Notes: generated by a model from the letters alone, not told the origin. Positions 43,993 to 54,757 are shown, counted from the first letter of the stretch. The stretch: 64,000 bases of DNA from Acanthosepion pharaonis (GCA_903632075.3 CAHIKZ030005579.1:602001-666000); one strand, 5' to 3'. Numbers and translations are program-made.

Positions 43993-44387
43993 TAAGACAT
44001 TTTATGTTTATACATTCTTCTTATAGATACAAATATTTAAGTAAATGCTATGTTCTATAATAAACAGTATTAAATAACATTCAACGGCCTAAATGTCCGA
44101 GAAATTTTCATAGAAAAAAAAAACATAAAAACAGTAAAATCGACCTTGCTAATCGAACGATCCTCCGTGGCTCGATCCGTTAAGGCACGTCAGGCTAAAT
44201 GACGGTTCCGTATAGGATACAAGTTCGATTCCTGTTGGAGGACGAATATTTTCTATGAAAATTTCTCGGCCGGTAAATGTTATTAATACTGTTTATTATG
44301 AAACAGAGCATTTACTTAAATATTTGTATCTATAAGAAGAATGTATAAACATAAAAATGTCTTAAAAATAATTGTTGGACTTTGTCC

Positions 44388-44395
<8 letters not shown>
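43990..44395 (+). mobile_element. Foldback element with tRNA-like core, copy d
   Basis: Left arm minus-oriented (43993-44115), core plus-oriented (about 44157-44245, ACAAGTTCGATTCCTGTTG), right arm plus-oriented to GTCCATTTCAT. TA arrays lie on both sides. Confidence 0.78.
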
Positions 44396-44423
<28 letters not shown>

Positions 44424-44424
44424 G

Positions 44425-44562
44425 TACTCATAGGAAAGCGCTCAATATCAGTGGTAGAGCTAGCATATTCCGTAATATGGATATGAGTTTCAAACTCTGG
44501 GTTTGATGGGTTTGTCAGATGATCGCAAAAGCGTAAAACCCAGGGTTACGAATGAATATATA
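44425..44562 (+). ncRNA. Hammerhead-like repeat, second copy of the 4807-4945 family
   Basis: GGAAAGCGCTCAATAT (44434-44449) matches 4931-4945 inverted. Core: CAGATGA (44516-44522, for CTGATGA), TCGCAAAAGCGT stem II, AAAA (for GAAA), CCCAGGG stem III, GTT (44545-44547), then ACGAATG. Stem I, TTTGT with ACGAA, pairs. Two core substitutions suggest it is inactive. Confidence 0.5.
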
Positions 44563-45029
44563 CATAGAGATATTTTTGTAGCATACCTCTGGAAGATAAT
44601 TGGCATGTCCCCATTCACATAAATACAGTAGTAAATACGGTATGTTGGTCTGCAGTTGGAGATTTATTATAGAATTGACTTGACTCACTTCTAGCAGTTG
44701 ACTTTCTTCTACGCGCCGCTGGCGAATCTTATATGTGTTGTTCTTGTCCTAAGTATTAACGTTCATTCATTACCAGCCTTCGTTTGGTTATTCTATTCAG
44801 TAATCTTCCCTAGGTTACAACATATATATATATATATATATATAGGTAACTATACTCGTTTCGAAAAACCCTCGAATTTTTGATTTGCCAATAATCAAAT
44901 CAATCTCGAAGGAAAAAAAGGTTTTAAAAGAGAAAGAGCAGGAACATGAAAGTCTGTCGAAAAAAATCGCACCGATACAGATTCAAAGCCCAAAGAAAAA
45001 ACCCCGGTACGAGTAAACAACTAACTAAA

Positions 45030-45176
45030 AAGATCTCAATACAACCGTAGAGCAGACCTAGATAAACCTAGATAAGCGGATCGTCAAGGAAAGCTGGGTT
45101 TCCTTGACAATCCATTAGGTGAAACCGGGGTAGGTTTGTCTGGCTCACTAGGTTTATCTATCTATCTATCTATCTA

Positions 45177-45222
<46 letters not shown>
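45030..45222 (+). repeat. Interspersed repeat ending in (TCTA)n and (TA)n
   Basis: GACAATCCATTAGGTGAAAC and GGGTAGGTTTGTCTGGCTC are found inverted and diverged at 57795-57870. Confidence 0.65.
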
Positions 45223-45239
45223 CAAATATTGTTAGAACA

Positions 45240-45330
45240 ATTACAACAGAGTAGTGAGTTCGGTCCCCGGTGGGCGCTCCATAGATTCGGCCTTGTGCCA
45301 CATCTAAGCTACGCTTAGAAAATCACATTA
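45240..45330 (+). repeat. SINE 3' half
   Basis: B-box-like GAGTTCGGTCCCC, then the family tail TTCGGCCTTGTGCCACATC and TAAGCTACGCTTAG. Shares the tail of the SINEs at 20579 and 33728 in the opposite orientation. Confidence 0.75.
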
Positions 45331-45519
45331 TATGTATATGTTTGTATGTAAGAAAGAAAGAAAGAAAGAAAAAAGAGATAGAAAGTGAGAGATAGAACGA
45401 GATCTGACGCCACTAACTTACTTTACATAATCTCAAATTAATCCTTCCATAAAAAACAACTTTGAGAAGAGACCCAGAAAGGCAAGTGGGCTTACATGCA
45501 ACTCGAATTTTAACAAGGA

Positions 45520-46035
45520 AAAAATATCGATTTAACCTTGAACCATAAACCTTGTGTACATCTTTGTTTTTCCCGCTCTTTTATCCTATTATGAATACGG
45601 CAAAACGTGATTGAATTTTTCTTGCCATAAACGCACCGGTTGCTGTTGGAGGGGCTCAACCGGCGTTTGTTCAAACACATTTTGTTGTTAAGTATCTCAC
45701 ATTTTGATAATAGACAATCTGCCAAGAAAGGTGAAATGTTTTAATAACTTGTACGCAAATTTACTTTGGATGATCTAGCGATTAAAACACTTTCTATACA
45801 CTTTCGTGTCGGTAAATTGCATCCTATTTTAACTAAAATACCATTTTTATAGCAAAATTATAATCAGACTAATTACAGTGCGCAACTAATGCATTTAGTG
45901 TGTTGTTTTGCAAAAGATTCCTTTTGTGTTCCTTTAATCTTTTGAAATTTCTTGAGGTTTCTCCAATGTATTACTTGTGACAATTATTACAGGTGATAGA
46001 GTAAAATCTTCCTTCAAGTTTTAGCTTATTATTTT
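45520..46035 (-). pseudogene. Penelope-like element, GIY-YIG endonuclease remnant
   Basis: Minus strand: EGRFYSITCNNCHK, a stop, YIGETSRNFKRLKEHKRN, ALVAHCN, and further on CIESVLIARSSKVNL. These are the F-Y-x-I-x-C-x-x-C, Y-I-G-E-T-S-R, K-E-H-K-R and H-x4 blocks of the PLE endonuclease. The two stops and the frame changes show it is dead. Confidence 0.82.
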
Positions 46036-46128
46036 GTTTTGTGTTAATTCTTTTATTCTTTTAGAAATAGTTGTAAAAACCTTTATGTTAAGCTTAGAAA
46101 AATTCTTTTCAATTATACATAAACTAGC

Positions 46129-46847
46129 AGTATGGCCCGGCGTTGCCCGTGCTTGATTCAAAAATCGTACGACTCATACAGCAATCGCTATCACTTGACT
46201 TAAAATATTTTTGTCCTTCCTTGCCTTTAATGGAGTGCCCTTTGCCGTGCTGATGTTGCTACACGCTTTACTTCTTGCCTATCTCACACTGCCAATTTTT
46301 CTAAGCTCTATACTAAACATTAAATCTGTTACGAAAAACGAACTAAACAAAATGAACACAAAACGATCAGCTTTAAAAAAGGACTCGTAACTGGAAAAAC
46401 CAAATGAAAAAAGAATGTTAACAACAAATACTTTTTCACACCCAACCCAGTTCTGCGAAATCCGAATCAACGTTGAGTTCAAGCAAGCGAATGAGCCAAT
46501 TGGAGTAAAGTGCCATGCAGATTTAAATTGTTCCCACTTGTGACGAATGCAGCTATAGATTCTTTTTACATGCTAGTTAACATTCATGTCAGTCAGCTGT
46601 TGGCTCTCACGCTGGCCAATAGAATCTTCCTGCCTATTCGTGGCAGCCAGCTATAGGCTCTCACTCTGGCCAGTAGAAAATGGCCGCAAACTACATGAAA
46701 ACTGCCGTGGAAGCATGAAAAAATCGATTATTTCCACTATCGATGGGAGTTGGGAAATGCAAAGTCGGTGTTGGCCTTCGCGCTAACTTGGAGCATGTGC
46801 ATGTAAATTTTGTTGCAAATCCGTCGAAAATTGCGGCCGTGAATTCG

Positions 46848-46879
<32 letters not shown>

Positions 46880-46888
46880 CCTGCCTTT

Positions 46889-46943
<55 letters not shown>

Positions 46944-46945
46944 AC
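46129..46945 (-). repeat. Interspersed repeat copy 2 with (CA)n, (TA)n, (TG)n end
   Basis: Inverted copy of 33934-34340. The far end near 46129 has CTAGCAGTATGGCCCGGCG and TTGCCCGTG. The junction with the microsatellite, CACATCCTGCCTTTTA, is conserved between copies, so the dinucleotide array is part of the element. Confidence 0.75.
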
Positions 46946-47322
46946 AAAAACGTATTAAATATTAAAAATCGCAAAACAATTTTTGTTTTTTACATTGATG
47001 GTTTCCCTGTACAAGGTCAGAGAGTATCTCGAGGTAGAGTATTACAGAGTAAGAGACATGGATATGTGGAGAAGATAACAATCAACCCTAGATCTGAACG
47101 GGTTAAGATTGTAGTGATCGGAGCAGTAGCCGCCTGGGAGTAAGTTTCACAAGGCAGTGGTTTTGGGGAAGAAGCTGCTTGAGTAGAACTTACATCTCAC
47201 CAAAGAAATACAAAGGCAATGAGGGTGGGGTTCGATACAGTGTGTGTGGAATAGCGGGTCTTATGTATGCATTCCTCTGATGTTTGGATATGCTTACCAG
47301 AGAAAATGGAATTTTCATACTG

Positions 47323-48068
47323 TCATATAGGAGGAAAATGAATAACTACCAACACCGAGGTACTAGTGTCACACTCTGGACTTATGAATATGTTTTCTGC
47401 CAGGTATATAAATAGTGGTGTCAGGCTACTGACTGCAGTGATTATTGAACGATTATTAAGTGGAACTATCCAGTCGAATTAGTGTGAATTATTTATACTC
47501 CTTTATTATTGTCATATAGGAAGAAAATGAGTAACTACCAACACTGAGGTACTAGTGTCACACTCTGGACTTATAAATATATGTTTTCCACCAGATGTAT
47601 AAATAGTGGTGTCAGGCTACTGACTGCAGTGATTATTGAACGATTATTAAGTGGAACTATCCAGTCGAATTAGTGTGAATTATTTATACTCCTTTATTAT
47701 TGTCATATAGGAAGAAAATGAGTAACTACCAACACTGAGGTACTAGTGTACTCTGGACTTATAAATATATGTTTTCCACCAGATGTATAAATAGTGGTGT
47801 CAGGCTACTGACTGCAGTGATTATTGAACGATTATTAAGTGGAACTATCCAGTCGAATTAGTGTGAATTATTTATACTCCTTTATTATTGTCATATAGGA
47901 AGAAAATGAGTAACTACCAACACTGAGGTACTAGTGTCACACTCTGGACTTATAAATATATGTTTTCCACCAGATGTATAAATAGTGGTGTCAGGCTACT
48001 GACTGCAGTGATTACTGAGCGACTATTGAGTGGAACTATCCAGTCAAATTAGTGTGAATTATTGTGCG
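47323..48068 (+). repeat. Four tandem 189-bp units, each with a TATAAATA box
   Basis: TCATATAGGAAGAAAATGAG starts units at 47323, 47512, 47703 and 47891. Each contains GTATAAATAGTGGTGTC followed 25-30 bp later by CTGACTGCAGTG. The units are more than 95% alike by eye. The TATA box and following text look like a core promoter, so the units may be amplified LTR or promoter sequence. Confidence 0.9.
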
Positions 48069-48294
48069 TCAATGATTTGGGTTTTGATTTAGGATTTACT
48101 GGACGTTAAACCAATCCGCGCTACAAACAAGGTATTCACTGAAATGGTTATCTTTGGTTGATCTTTACTTCTTTGAACCAAGGTTAAGTATTTATTTGCA
48201 GTTGCAATTAAATACTGTTTTATTTTAACATTGAAGTCTTCAGTTATACTTAATCATTAATGGCCACCATATGTCACAAAATATACCAACCTGT

Positions 48295-48585
48295 TCATTG
48301 ATTGATTGATCTGTTTTCTATGGCTTATCAACCCTTTGCAGGTTATTTAAAGCCAGAAAACTTGTTTATCGAGCTCACAGTTCTGGAGGATGACGATGGC
48401 TTCATTGATTGATTGAATTGCTTTTTTATGGCTTATCAGCCTTCTGCTATGTTATTTAAAGCCAGAAAACTTGTTCATTGAACTCACAGTTCTGTCAATG
48501 GCTTGACTGAATTGTTTTTACGGTTTATCAACCCTTTACAGGTTATTTAAAGCCATAAAATATTTCTAGACTATAAAAGATTTTT
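48295..48585. repeat. Three tandem units of about 100 bp
   Basis: CTTATCAACCCTTTGCAGG and TTATTTAAAGCCAGAAAAC recur at about 48325, 48432 and 48525. Isolated relatives lie at 35820-35870 and 36735. Confidence 0.8.
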
Positions 48586-48689
48586 TGAAGATTATTTTTT
48601 TTAGTGATGTAGACGGTAACAGAGAAAGAGGCACAGCTTATATGGATATGTGTGGAAATAATGCTTAACCCTAGATTTGAACAGCTTAA

Positions 48690-48862
48690 AATTAATTATA
48701 AGTCTTTTTTGTTTCCATTTTCTCTAAAACTTTGCCATTGTTCATATGTTCTGTCCATGGTATTCTCAGCATCCTTCTGTAGAACCACATTTCTGTTACT
48801 TCAAGTCTCTTTTTTAGTCTGTGAGATAAGTGTCCAGCATTTACTGCCAGATAGGACTGATT
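48690..48862 (-). pseudogene. LINE RT thumb-region fragment
   Basis: Minus strand: HRLKKRLEVTEMWFYRRM, then LRIPWTEHMNNGKVLEKM. The E-M-W-x-Y-R-R-M-L-R-I-x-W block is a hallmark of one LINE group. Confidence 0.8.
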
Positions 48863-48963
48863 GTTGAGAAAAATTCTAAAACAGATATAGATTTAACTTC
48901 TACCAACAGGATAAACAAGACAGTTACCGAGTGAAGATTTAAGAATGGACATTTTTTAATATA

Positions 48964-49347
48964 CACTATTGTTTAAAAGTTTGAAGCCCCCCCCCCGAAT
49001 TAGCATGGGAGGAATTTGACAGAAGAGCGAAAAAAAAAAAAGGAAAAAAAGTCATTGAAAAAAGAATGGAATTAATTATCAAATCATCATATTTTGAGAA
49101 ACTTTTGCAACAAATGTCAAAAATTTGTGCTGCAGTAATCAAAGCCAAAGGAGGATATTTTGACCAGAGCAAAATTTAATCTTAAAATGCTTTTTTTTTT
49201 TTTCTTTCTGTCATAATGAAATTTCTAATAAAAATCATGTCTCCCTTTTTTTTTTTAACTATGTATAATAATTTTATTTTAAAGTACAAAACAACTTTTG
49301 GGGCCAATTTAAAAAATTACCAGGGGTGGCTACAACCTTTTGAACTG
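48964..49347 (+). mobile_element. Deleted Tc1-like transposon
   Basis: Ends CACTATTGTTTAAAAGTTTG and, inverted, CAACCTTTTGAACTG; TA at 48962-48963 and 49348-49349. The plus strand keeps the transposase C terminus: ELAWEEFDRRAKKK, then FEKLLQQMSKICAAVIKAKG and a stop after DQSKI. All catalytic residues lie in the missing part. Confidence 0.85.
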
Positions 49348-49784
49348 TAATATAGGTTGGTCATCACCAACCCAGCACATAATCTGGTACTAATTCTCAT
49401 AGCATCAATTTCCGGTTTCCTGGATTTGCTGCATGGACCTTCCATTACTGTTTGGTGATGCTAGCTGCAGCATCAACTGTTTTTAAGAACTTTGAAACGT
49501 TACTACGGCATTTCAACTTGTCTTTCATGCATTTTTATTATAACCTGCTAACGTTTAGCCACGGTCATGGTGCCAATGAATGGGTGTAGTGTTTCTTGCG
49601 GTTTCTGATTCAAACACCATATGTTGTCTGTAACAGATGAAAAACTTCATCTGAAGTTTTAACTTATATATAAATAAACAGAATTACCTGTTACCTTTAT
49701 TTTTATTTCTTTGTTTCTTATACTTTTCCTTAATAATGACATAAAGATGGCAATGTTTAAACTTCAGCACCCCCCACAAAAAAA

Positions 49785-49880
49785 GGTGTGTCAAAAGAAT
49801 AGTTATTCCTTTGACACCATTATTACTGTATACCCTTTTAACTCCCTCGGTAATGTTTGTTGTTTTAAAAAGCAATGATT
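49785..49880. repeat. Inverted repeat arm (left) of a 1.8-kb segment
   Basis: Reverse complement, with divergence, of 51530-51605 (ACATTACCAAGGGAGTG, GTATACAGTAATCATGG). Confidence 0.7.
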
Positions 49881-49984
49881 AGAATTTTAATAAAACCCAA
49901 AATATGAAAGTGGATTTATAAATTTTCTTTATTTTTGAGAACTGACAACAAAGATGTTAAACATTATTTATTCATTAGATCGAT

Positions 49985-50195
49985 TATTTACAAGAATAAT
50001 TTTATATTTAGAAGATTATAAAAATATGTGAACCAAATTTGATGAAATATTTATTTTTCATTTCATAAAGAAATCAATATGAAAAGAAATTCTTTTATTC
50101 ATAAATTTATAGAAATTAAAACAAGTAATTTGAGAAGAAAACATTATGTCCGGAAAAAATTATGTTTATTCAAATTTTCTTGTTTTATAGTTCAC
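49985..50195. repeat. AT-rich direct repeat (partner 50530-50695)
   Basis: TTATTCATAAATTTATA and TTATGTTTATTCAAATTTTC with TTGTTTTA recur, flanking a LINE fragment. Confidence 0.7.
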
Positions 50196-50198
50196 CAT

Positions 50199-50540
50199 TC
50201 ACTTAAATTCAAAAAGTCTAGGTACTATAATGAAGAGCTCATCTGAACAATTATGATGAAAGTATTTATAGAAAAAGCAGAGGGAAGCAACTTTATGGCC
50301 GTGGGTAAATGACTGAAGCCAAGCTGCCAGATCAGGACCAAAAATATTGCTGATTCTTCTTTGGATCTTATCTAGGAGCTCAAGGTAACTAGCAGAGGCA
50401 CTGGACCATATGTGGCAGCAATATTCTAAGCATTGATGAATGGTACACATATAGATATGTAAGATAGATTCTGAAGAGAAATATTGTCTTACATGACACA
50501 GTGAACCAACTTTCTTAGCAGCTGACCTAACAATATTTAT
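50199..50540 (-). pseudogene. Jockey-type LINE RT C-terminal fragment
   Basis: Minus strand: LEYCCHIWSSASASYLELLD, KIQRRISNIFGPDLAAWL and VASLCFFYKYFHHNCSDEL. This is the same block as in 2170-2945 and 27500-27690. Confidence 0.85.
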
Positions 50541-50719
50541 TTTCCATTTTATAAATAAATTTTTTATTCATAAATTTATAAAATTGGAAAATAAAAATCA
50601 GAAGTAATCAGTGATATGAAAAAATCTGAGAAGAAAATGTATTTTGCTCAAGAAATCCTATGTTTATTCAAATTTTCTTGTTTTAAGCATGACAGAGAAA
50701 AACAACACACAACCTACCT

Positions 50720-51290
50720 AGTAAATTTGAGTAAATAGATGGCGAAACAAGGTTTGGGAAAAATACCAAAAATCAATATTTATTAAGAGCTACAAAAGAC
50801 AGGAAATTGTGGAGAGCCATGATTGTCTACATCCTGAAGGGACACAGCACATAGAAGAAGAGGAATGAACTTGAGTAAATGGATGGCAGAACAAGGTTTA
50901 GGAAAAATAACAAAAAGACAAAATCTATTAAGAGCTACAAAGAAGAAGAAATTGTGGAGAGCCATGATCACCCACGTCCTGAAGGAACACGGCACATAGG
51001 AGAAGAGGAATGAGCTTGTGCAAGTAGATGGTCGAACAAGGTTTAGGAGAAATAATAAAAAGACAAAATTTATTAAATGCTACAAAGGACAGGAAATTGT
51101 GGAGAGCCATGATCACCCATGTCCTGAAGGAACACGGCACATAGAAGAGGAATAAGCTTGAGTAAATGGATGGCGGAACAGGGTTAAGGAGATATAACGA
51201 AAATACAAAATTTGTTAAGAGCTACAAAGGACAGGAAATTGTGGAGAGATATGATCGCCAACGTCCTGAAGGAACATGGAACATGGAAGA
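50720..51290 (+). repeat. LINE 3' coding end tandemly repeated four times (145 bp)
   Basis: GGAGAGCCATGAT-type sequence lies at 50811, 50956, 51101 and 51242 (periods 145, 145, 141). Unit 2 reads LSKWMAEQGLGKITKRQN, then LLRATKKKKLWRAMITHVLK and EHGT-stop without interruption; the others carry one or two stops. This is the final C terminus of a LINE ORF2 plus the first bases after its stop. Confidence 0.92.
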
Positions 51291-51529
51291 TTGCACATTT
51301 ATATTTTTAGAAAATTATTAATAAAAACTTGTTTTTGTATTTATAAAATGGTAAATAATAAATATTACATTGTAGTTGGTTTACATATTTCAATAATTTT
51401 GTAATGTTTTATAAACTTTTCTATAAAAATATTTCTTTTCAAATTTATTTCTTTATAAAATGATAAATAATAAACCTTTATAAAAGGTAAATAATAAATA
51501 TCTTATTTTACTTAGTTCACATATAATCT

Positions 51530-51605
51530 TGTAAATAAACATTACCAAGGGAGTGAAAAGTGTATACAGTAATCATGGTCTCAAGAGAATAACCATTATT
51601 TTAAC
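51530..51605. repeat. Inverted repeat arm (right)
   Basis: Partner of 49785-49880. Confidence 0.7.
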
Positions 51606-51830
51606 ATGGTTTTTTTTTTTTTTTGCAGGCACAAAAGGTAAACATTACCACATTAACATTGCCTGATGGTTAAGCTGTAAATTTCACTAGACAGCCCGTA
51701 TATATTTAACGCAGATACAACAATAATGTGAGGGTTATAATACATACTAATTTTAATTAAATTCAGCTGTTAATCCTGCAGTCAAAATTAAAGTATAAAT
51801 CGAAGTAATCAGTATAATTTTTATGTCGCA

Positions 51831-52097
51831 TTGTTGCATTGTCATCTCTGGATTTTATTTGCCTATTGGAAATACATCAGGAGGAACCCAAATCCTACTG
51901 AATCAACGACAAAGAACAGGTTCTTTTTTAATTGCTTTATTTCAGTTGCTAGCATTGCATTAAGCATCATTTTTGTGGGGAGGGGGAAGCAACAGAAAGA
52001 GAGAGATAGCTTGATATCAACAGGTCGTCCAGCTGCAGTTCATTTTTCTATATCTTGGACCTTTATGCCAAAAACTACGGCATGCCCAGGAATTTAG
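51831..52097 (+). other. Unassigned 88-codon open frame
   Basis: The frame WILFAYWKYIRRNPNPTEST continues to a stop at 52097. The N-terminal part is faintly like the post-catalytic region of piggyBac-type transposases, but I cannot confirm it. There is no splice or promoter evidence. Confidence 0.25.
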
Positions 52098-52367
52098 AAG
52101 CCAACAGCATCTGCACTTGCCCATTGCTGCAACAGTAGTAAGCATCTTTGCACATTTTCAGTTTTATATTAAGAACTTAAACACAGTAAATCAATCACGA
52201 CCAGGATTCCATTCCCACCAGGTTCAAACCACTGCAACTCAGTTCAGGTCATCAGAGTTCTGATCAGCAACATAGGGTTGCCATCTTTGTTTTGTCTATC
52301 AATGTCAGAATTGTATTTGCTTTAAATGCAAATAATAATTATTTATATATAAAACTGAAAATTAAGT

Positions 52368-52405
<38 letters not shown>

Positions 52406-52412
<7 letters not shown>

Positions 52413-52546
52413 TTTCATTGAATATGATAGAAAAGGTGCTTTTATTTATTTTTTTATACAATTATTAAAAAATTATTAGATCACATGACAAATTGTATAA
52501 AAAAGTAAATAAAAGCACCTTTTCTGTCATATTCAGTGAAATGTGC
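52406..52546. other. Hairpin with about 57-bp arms, TA-flanked
   Basis: Arms 52406-52463 and 52491-52546 (GCACACATTTCATTGAATAT and its inverse) pair with few mismatches around a 27-nt loop. TA arrays lie at 52375-52405 and 52580-52612. It lies 0.2-0.35 kb downstream of the SSUH2 stop codon on the minus strand, so it may fall in the 3' UTR. Confidence 0.8.
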
Positions 52547-52577
52547 ATGAAAGAAGCATTGCTGCCTAAATACACAA

Positions 52578-52617
<40 letters not shown>

Positions 52618-52763
52618 GTATATATATAAGCAATGAATAAAATATTAAATTTGGTTGATATAAAAATCATGAATGATTCCTTAATTGACTTAATATCTGA
52701 TAAAGTGTTTCATTTAAAGACGGAAAATTGCAAGCACAAGCATATTGACGGACGGATGCAAAT

Positions 52764-52910
52764 TTAAAGAATGGCGCAACCCCAACAACATGTCTGCGGA
52801 TAGTTGGGGGCATACACTTTTTTCTCTTCACCATAGACGAAGAAATTGGAGACAGTGTCATTCCATTCATATTTCACGTCTGCAACTGGGATTATTCTCA
52901 GTGAATGCCT
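52764..52910 (-). CDS. SSUH2: SSUH2-like protein, last coding exon
   Basis: On the minus strand a T20-CACAG acceptor (ending 52911) opens an exon encoding 48 residues, from RHSLRIIPVADVKYEW through FFVYGEEKKVYAPNYP to CCWGCAIL, then TAA at 52766-52764. The pattern I-P-V-x-x-V-x-Y-x-W ... Y-V-Y-G ... V-Y-A-P-x-Y-P-x-x-C-C-x-G-C is the C terminus of the SSUH2 (ssu-2 homologue) family, whose molecular role is poorly known. The upstream exon at 55230-55334 ends in phase 0 and reads directly into it. The last four residues, CAIL, fit a CaaX prenylation box, which is inference. The listed longer frame to 52949 only extends through intron. Confidence 0.88.
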   Translation of the reverse strand, partial: RHSLRIIPVADVKYEWNDTVSNFFVYGEEKKVYAPNYPQTCCWGCAIL

Positions 52911-53098
52911 CTGTGAAAAAAAAAAAAAAAAAAAACAGTAGCCAAACAATAAAGATTATATTTATGTAATTAAAAGCATGGATTGTATTACAAGATCACG
53001 TTTCATTTTTGTGATAATTTTTAAGAATATAATAAATCTTGCCTTACAATCATGTAAGCAAATGAAAAAGCTTTGTAACATGTTTCATCCTCTTGGAC

Positions 53099-53430
53099 AG
53101 TGATTCTCAACTACCATGCCACAGAACACTAGTGTGCCATGCAAACTTCTTCAGTGCGACACAAAGTATTGTCACAGCAATACATATGTGGGAAAGTAGT
53201 AAGGGTAAAGTGTTAGTGTTTGAATAAATGAATAAGTATTAAACTTTTTTTTTTCAAATAATTATTTTCACTGTTCTTGATATATTTGGGATTTTGATAC
53301 AAAAGAAATATTCCATATTAGCTAAAAAGGCTTTATCTGTTTTACTGCAATTTTCTACTTCTTATTCATGTGAATTGGACTTCTCAGCCCTAAATAACAT
53401 CAAAATAAGAAGTGAGAAAGACTACAAAAT
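53099..53430 (+). pseudogene. hAT transposon remnant (ZBED/FAM200-like transposase C terminus)
   Basis: CAGTGATTCTCAACTACC at 53099 has the form of a hAT terminal inverted repeat. At 53294-53430 the plus strand reads ILAKKALSVLLQFSTSYSCE, then LDFSALNNIKIRSEKDYK. This is the L-P-F-S-T-x-Y-L-C-E-x-x-F-S-x-L dimerisation block of hAT transposases. The rest is deleted and the right end is lost in a TA array. Confidence 0.8.
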
Positions 53431-53437
53431 ATTATCA

Positions 53438-53438
53438 T

Positions 53439-53533
<95 letters not shown>
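53438..53533. repeat. (TA)n with an A11 interruption
   Basis: Two TA blocks separated by a run of A. Confidence 0.94.
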
Positions 53534-53537
<4 letters not shown>

Positions 53538-53775
53538 TAATATTATCATTTAAAATATGTATTCATCATGACACAGAAATTACCATGTTTTGGAACTAAA
53601 AACTAAATTTTAAATTAAACTTAAAATTCAGGTTAAGCGTGTGTTTGTAATTTCTGCCTGTCGATACTGGCTTCCTTATATGAGAATATGTTATCCTGTC
53701 TGCTTTTTAGAGGCATAGATAAGATACACTACAATAGAGTCTGTCTATATTTCTGAGATGAGGTATTATGTACAG

Positions 53776-53919
53776 TATTTACATTATTCGGACTATTGTC
53801 CTCATTTTTATCCCCATATTTATCGCAACCACCTGAAGAAGGCCGGAGCATACAACGGCCGAAACGTTGTGATAAATATGGCGACAAAGATGAGGACAAT
53901 AGTCTGAATAATGTAAATA
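53776..53919. other. Palindrome with 53-bp arms, loop carrying CTGAAGA...GAAAC
   Basis: Arms 53776-53828 and 53867-53919 pair at most positions. The 38-nt loop is CCACCTGAAGAAGGCCGG, AGCATACAACGGCC, GAAACG; GGCCG and CGGCC pair. It is related to the minisatellite in the LINE at 28876-30935 and to 63565-63815. The CTGANGA / stem / GAAA order recalls a hammerhead core, but no proper stem III or NUH is visible. Confidence 0.8.
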
Positions 53920-54208
53920 CTATACACTACAATATATTGGCATTTTTATTTATTTTTTATAAAATACATTGCGGTTGTCTTAAAGAAGCTTCAAATATGG
54001 TTAAGTTATATTTTATATATTTATGTTATTATTTATAAAGATCTAAATTTCTATATTGATTATATTTATTAGAATACTAGATACGATGTTAAAATTAAGA
54101 TTTAAAATTTAGGAATTAAGCATTTTTTTCCTTTTATTTACCTTCTTATTTGTGATCAAATAATTATGATTTTTTTGTAATTAATTATGTTTTTAAGTGA
54201 ATATAATG

Positions 54209-54550
54209 CAGTGTCCAATTTATAACTTTATTTGTATTTGCGATAGAAATAATTTGTAAAAAGGATTAGAAAGAAGTAAATCTATATTTCTTAAGGTTTT
54301 ATTGAAATTTTATTTAAGTTTCCACATGTCCTCCATCATTAGCAATACAAAGGGTAATACGATTTTGCAGTTCACAGAAAACATTTGCCAACTGATTTAC
54401 AGTAATGCCTGAAATCACATTAGTTATTTTAGCTATACTTAAAACTAGGTACATTAAACTTTATAACATTTTTTTACAGATTATTTTTATTGCAAATACG
54501 AATAAAGTTATAAATTTCTTAAAGTGCACACGGACTTTATGGACACCCTG
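54209..54550 (-). mobile_element. Deleted mariner-like transposon
   Basis: Right end inverted: CAGGGTGTCCATAAAGTCCG. Left end: CAGTGTCC joined to AATTTATAACTTTATTTG, that is, the same terminus with about 28 bp missing. TA follows the right end. Internal minus text, CELQNRITLCIANDGGHVE and a stop, matches the R-x-x-x-C-I-x-x-x-G-x-H-x-E C terminus of these transposases. Confidence 0.82.
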
Positions 54551-54757
54551 TATATATGATGGACTCTCCCGTCGATTTCAACGTATGAGGTTCCGACAAC
54601 TTTTTAATGACATTTATGTTTGAATCTGGAGTGACATTTCAGACCTGCTAATGACTTGCAAAGAAAACCACAGATTGGGCAAGCATGTGAGCAAAGAGGG
54701 TGCACTTCTCTGGCACCTTCTGAGGCTTTTTTCCTTTCTCTTGCTTCATATATATAT

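Noticed and set aside
48652..48867. 71-codon plus-strand frame
   Set aside because: Antisense shadow of the minus-strand LINE block with EMWFYRRMLRIPW.
53828..53870. Functional hammerhead in the loop of the palindrome
   Set aside because: CTGAAGA, a stem and GAAAC are present, but there is no plausible stem III with a NUH site in this copy.
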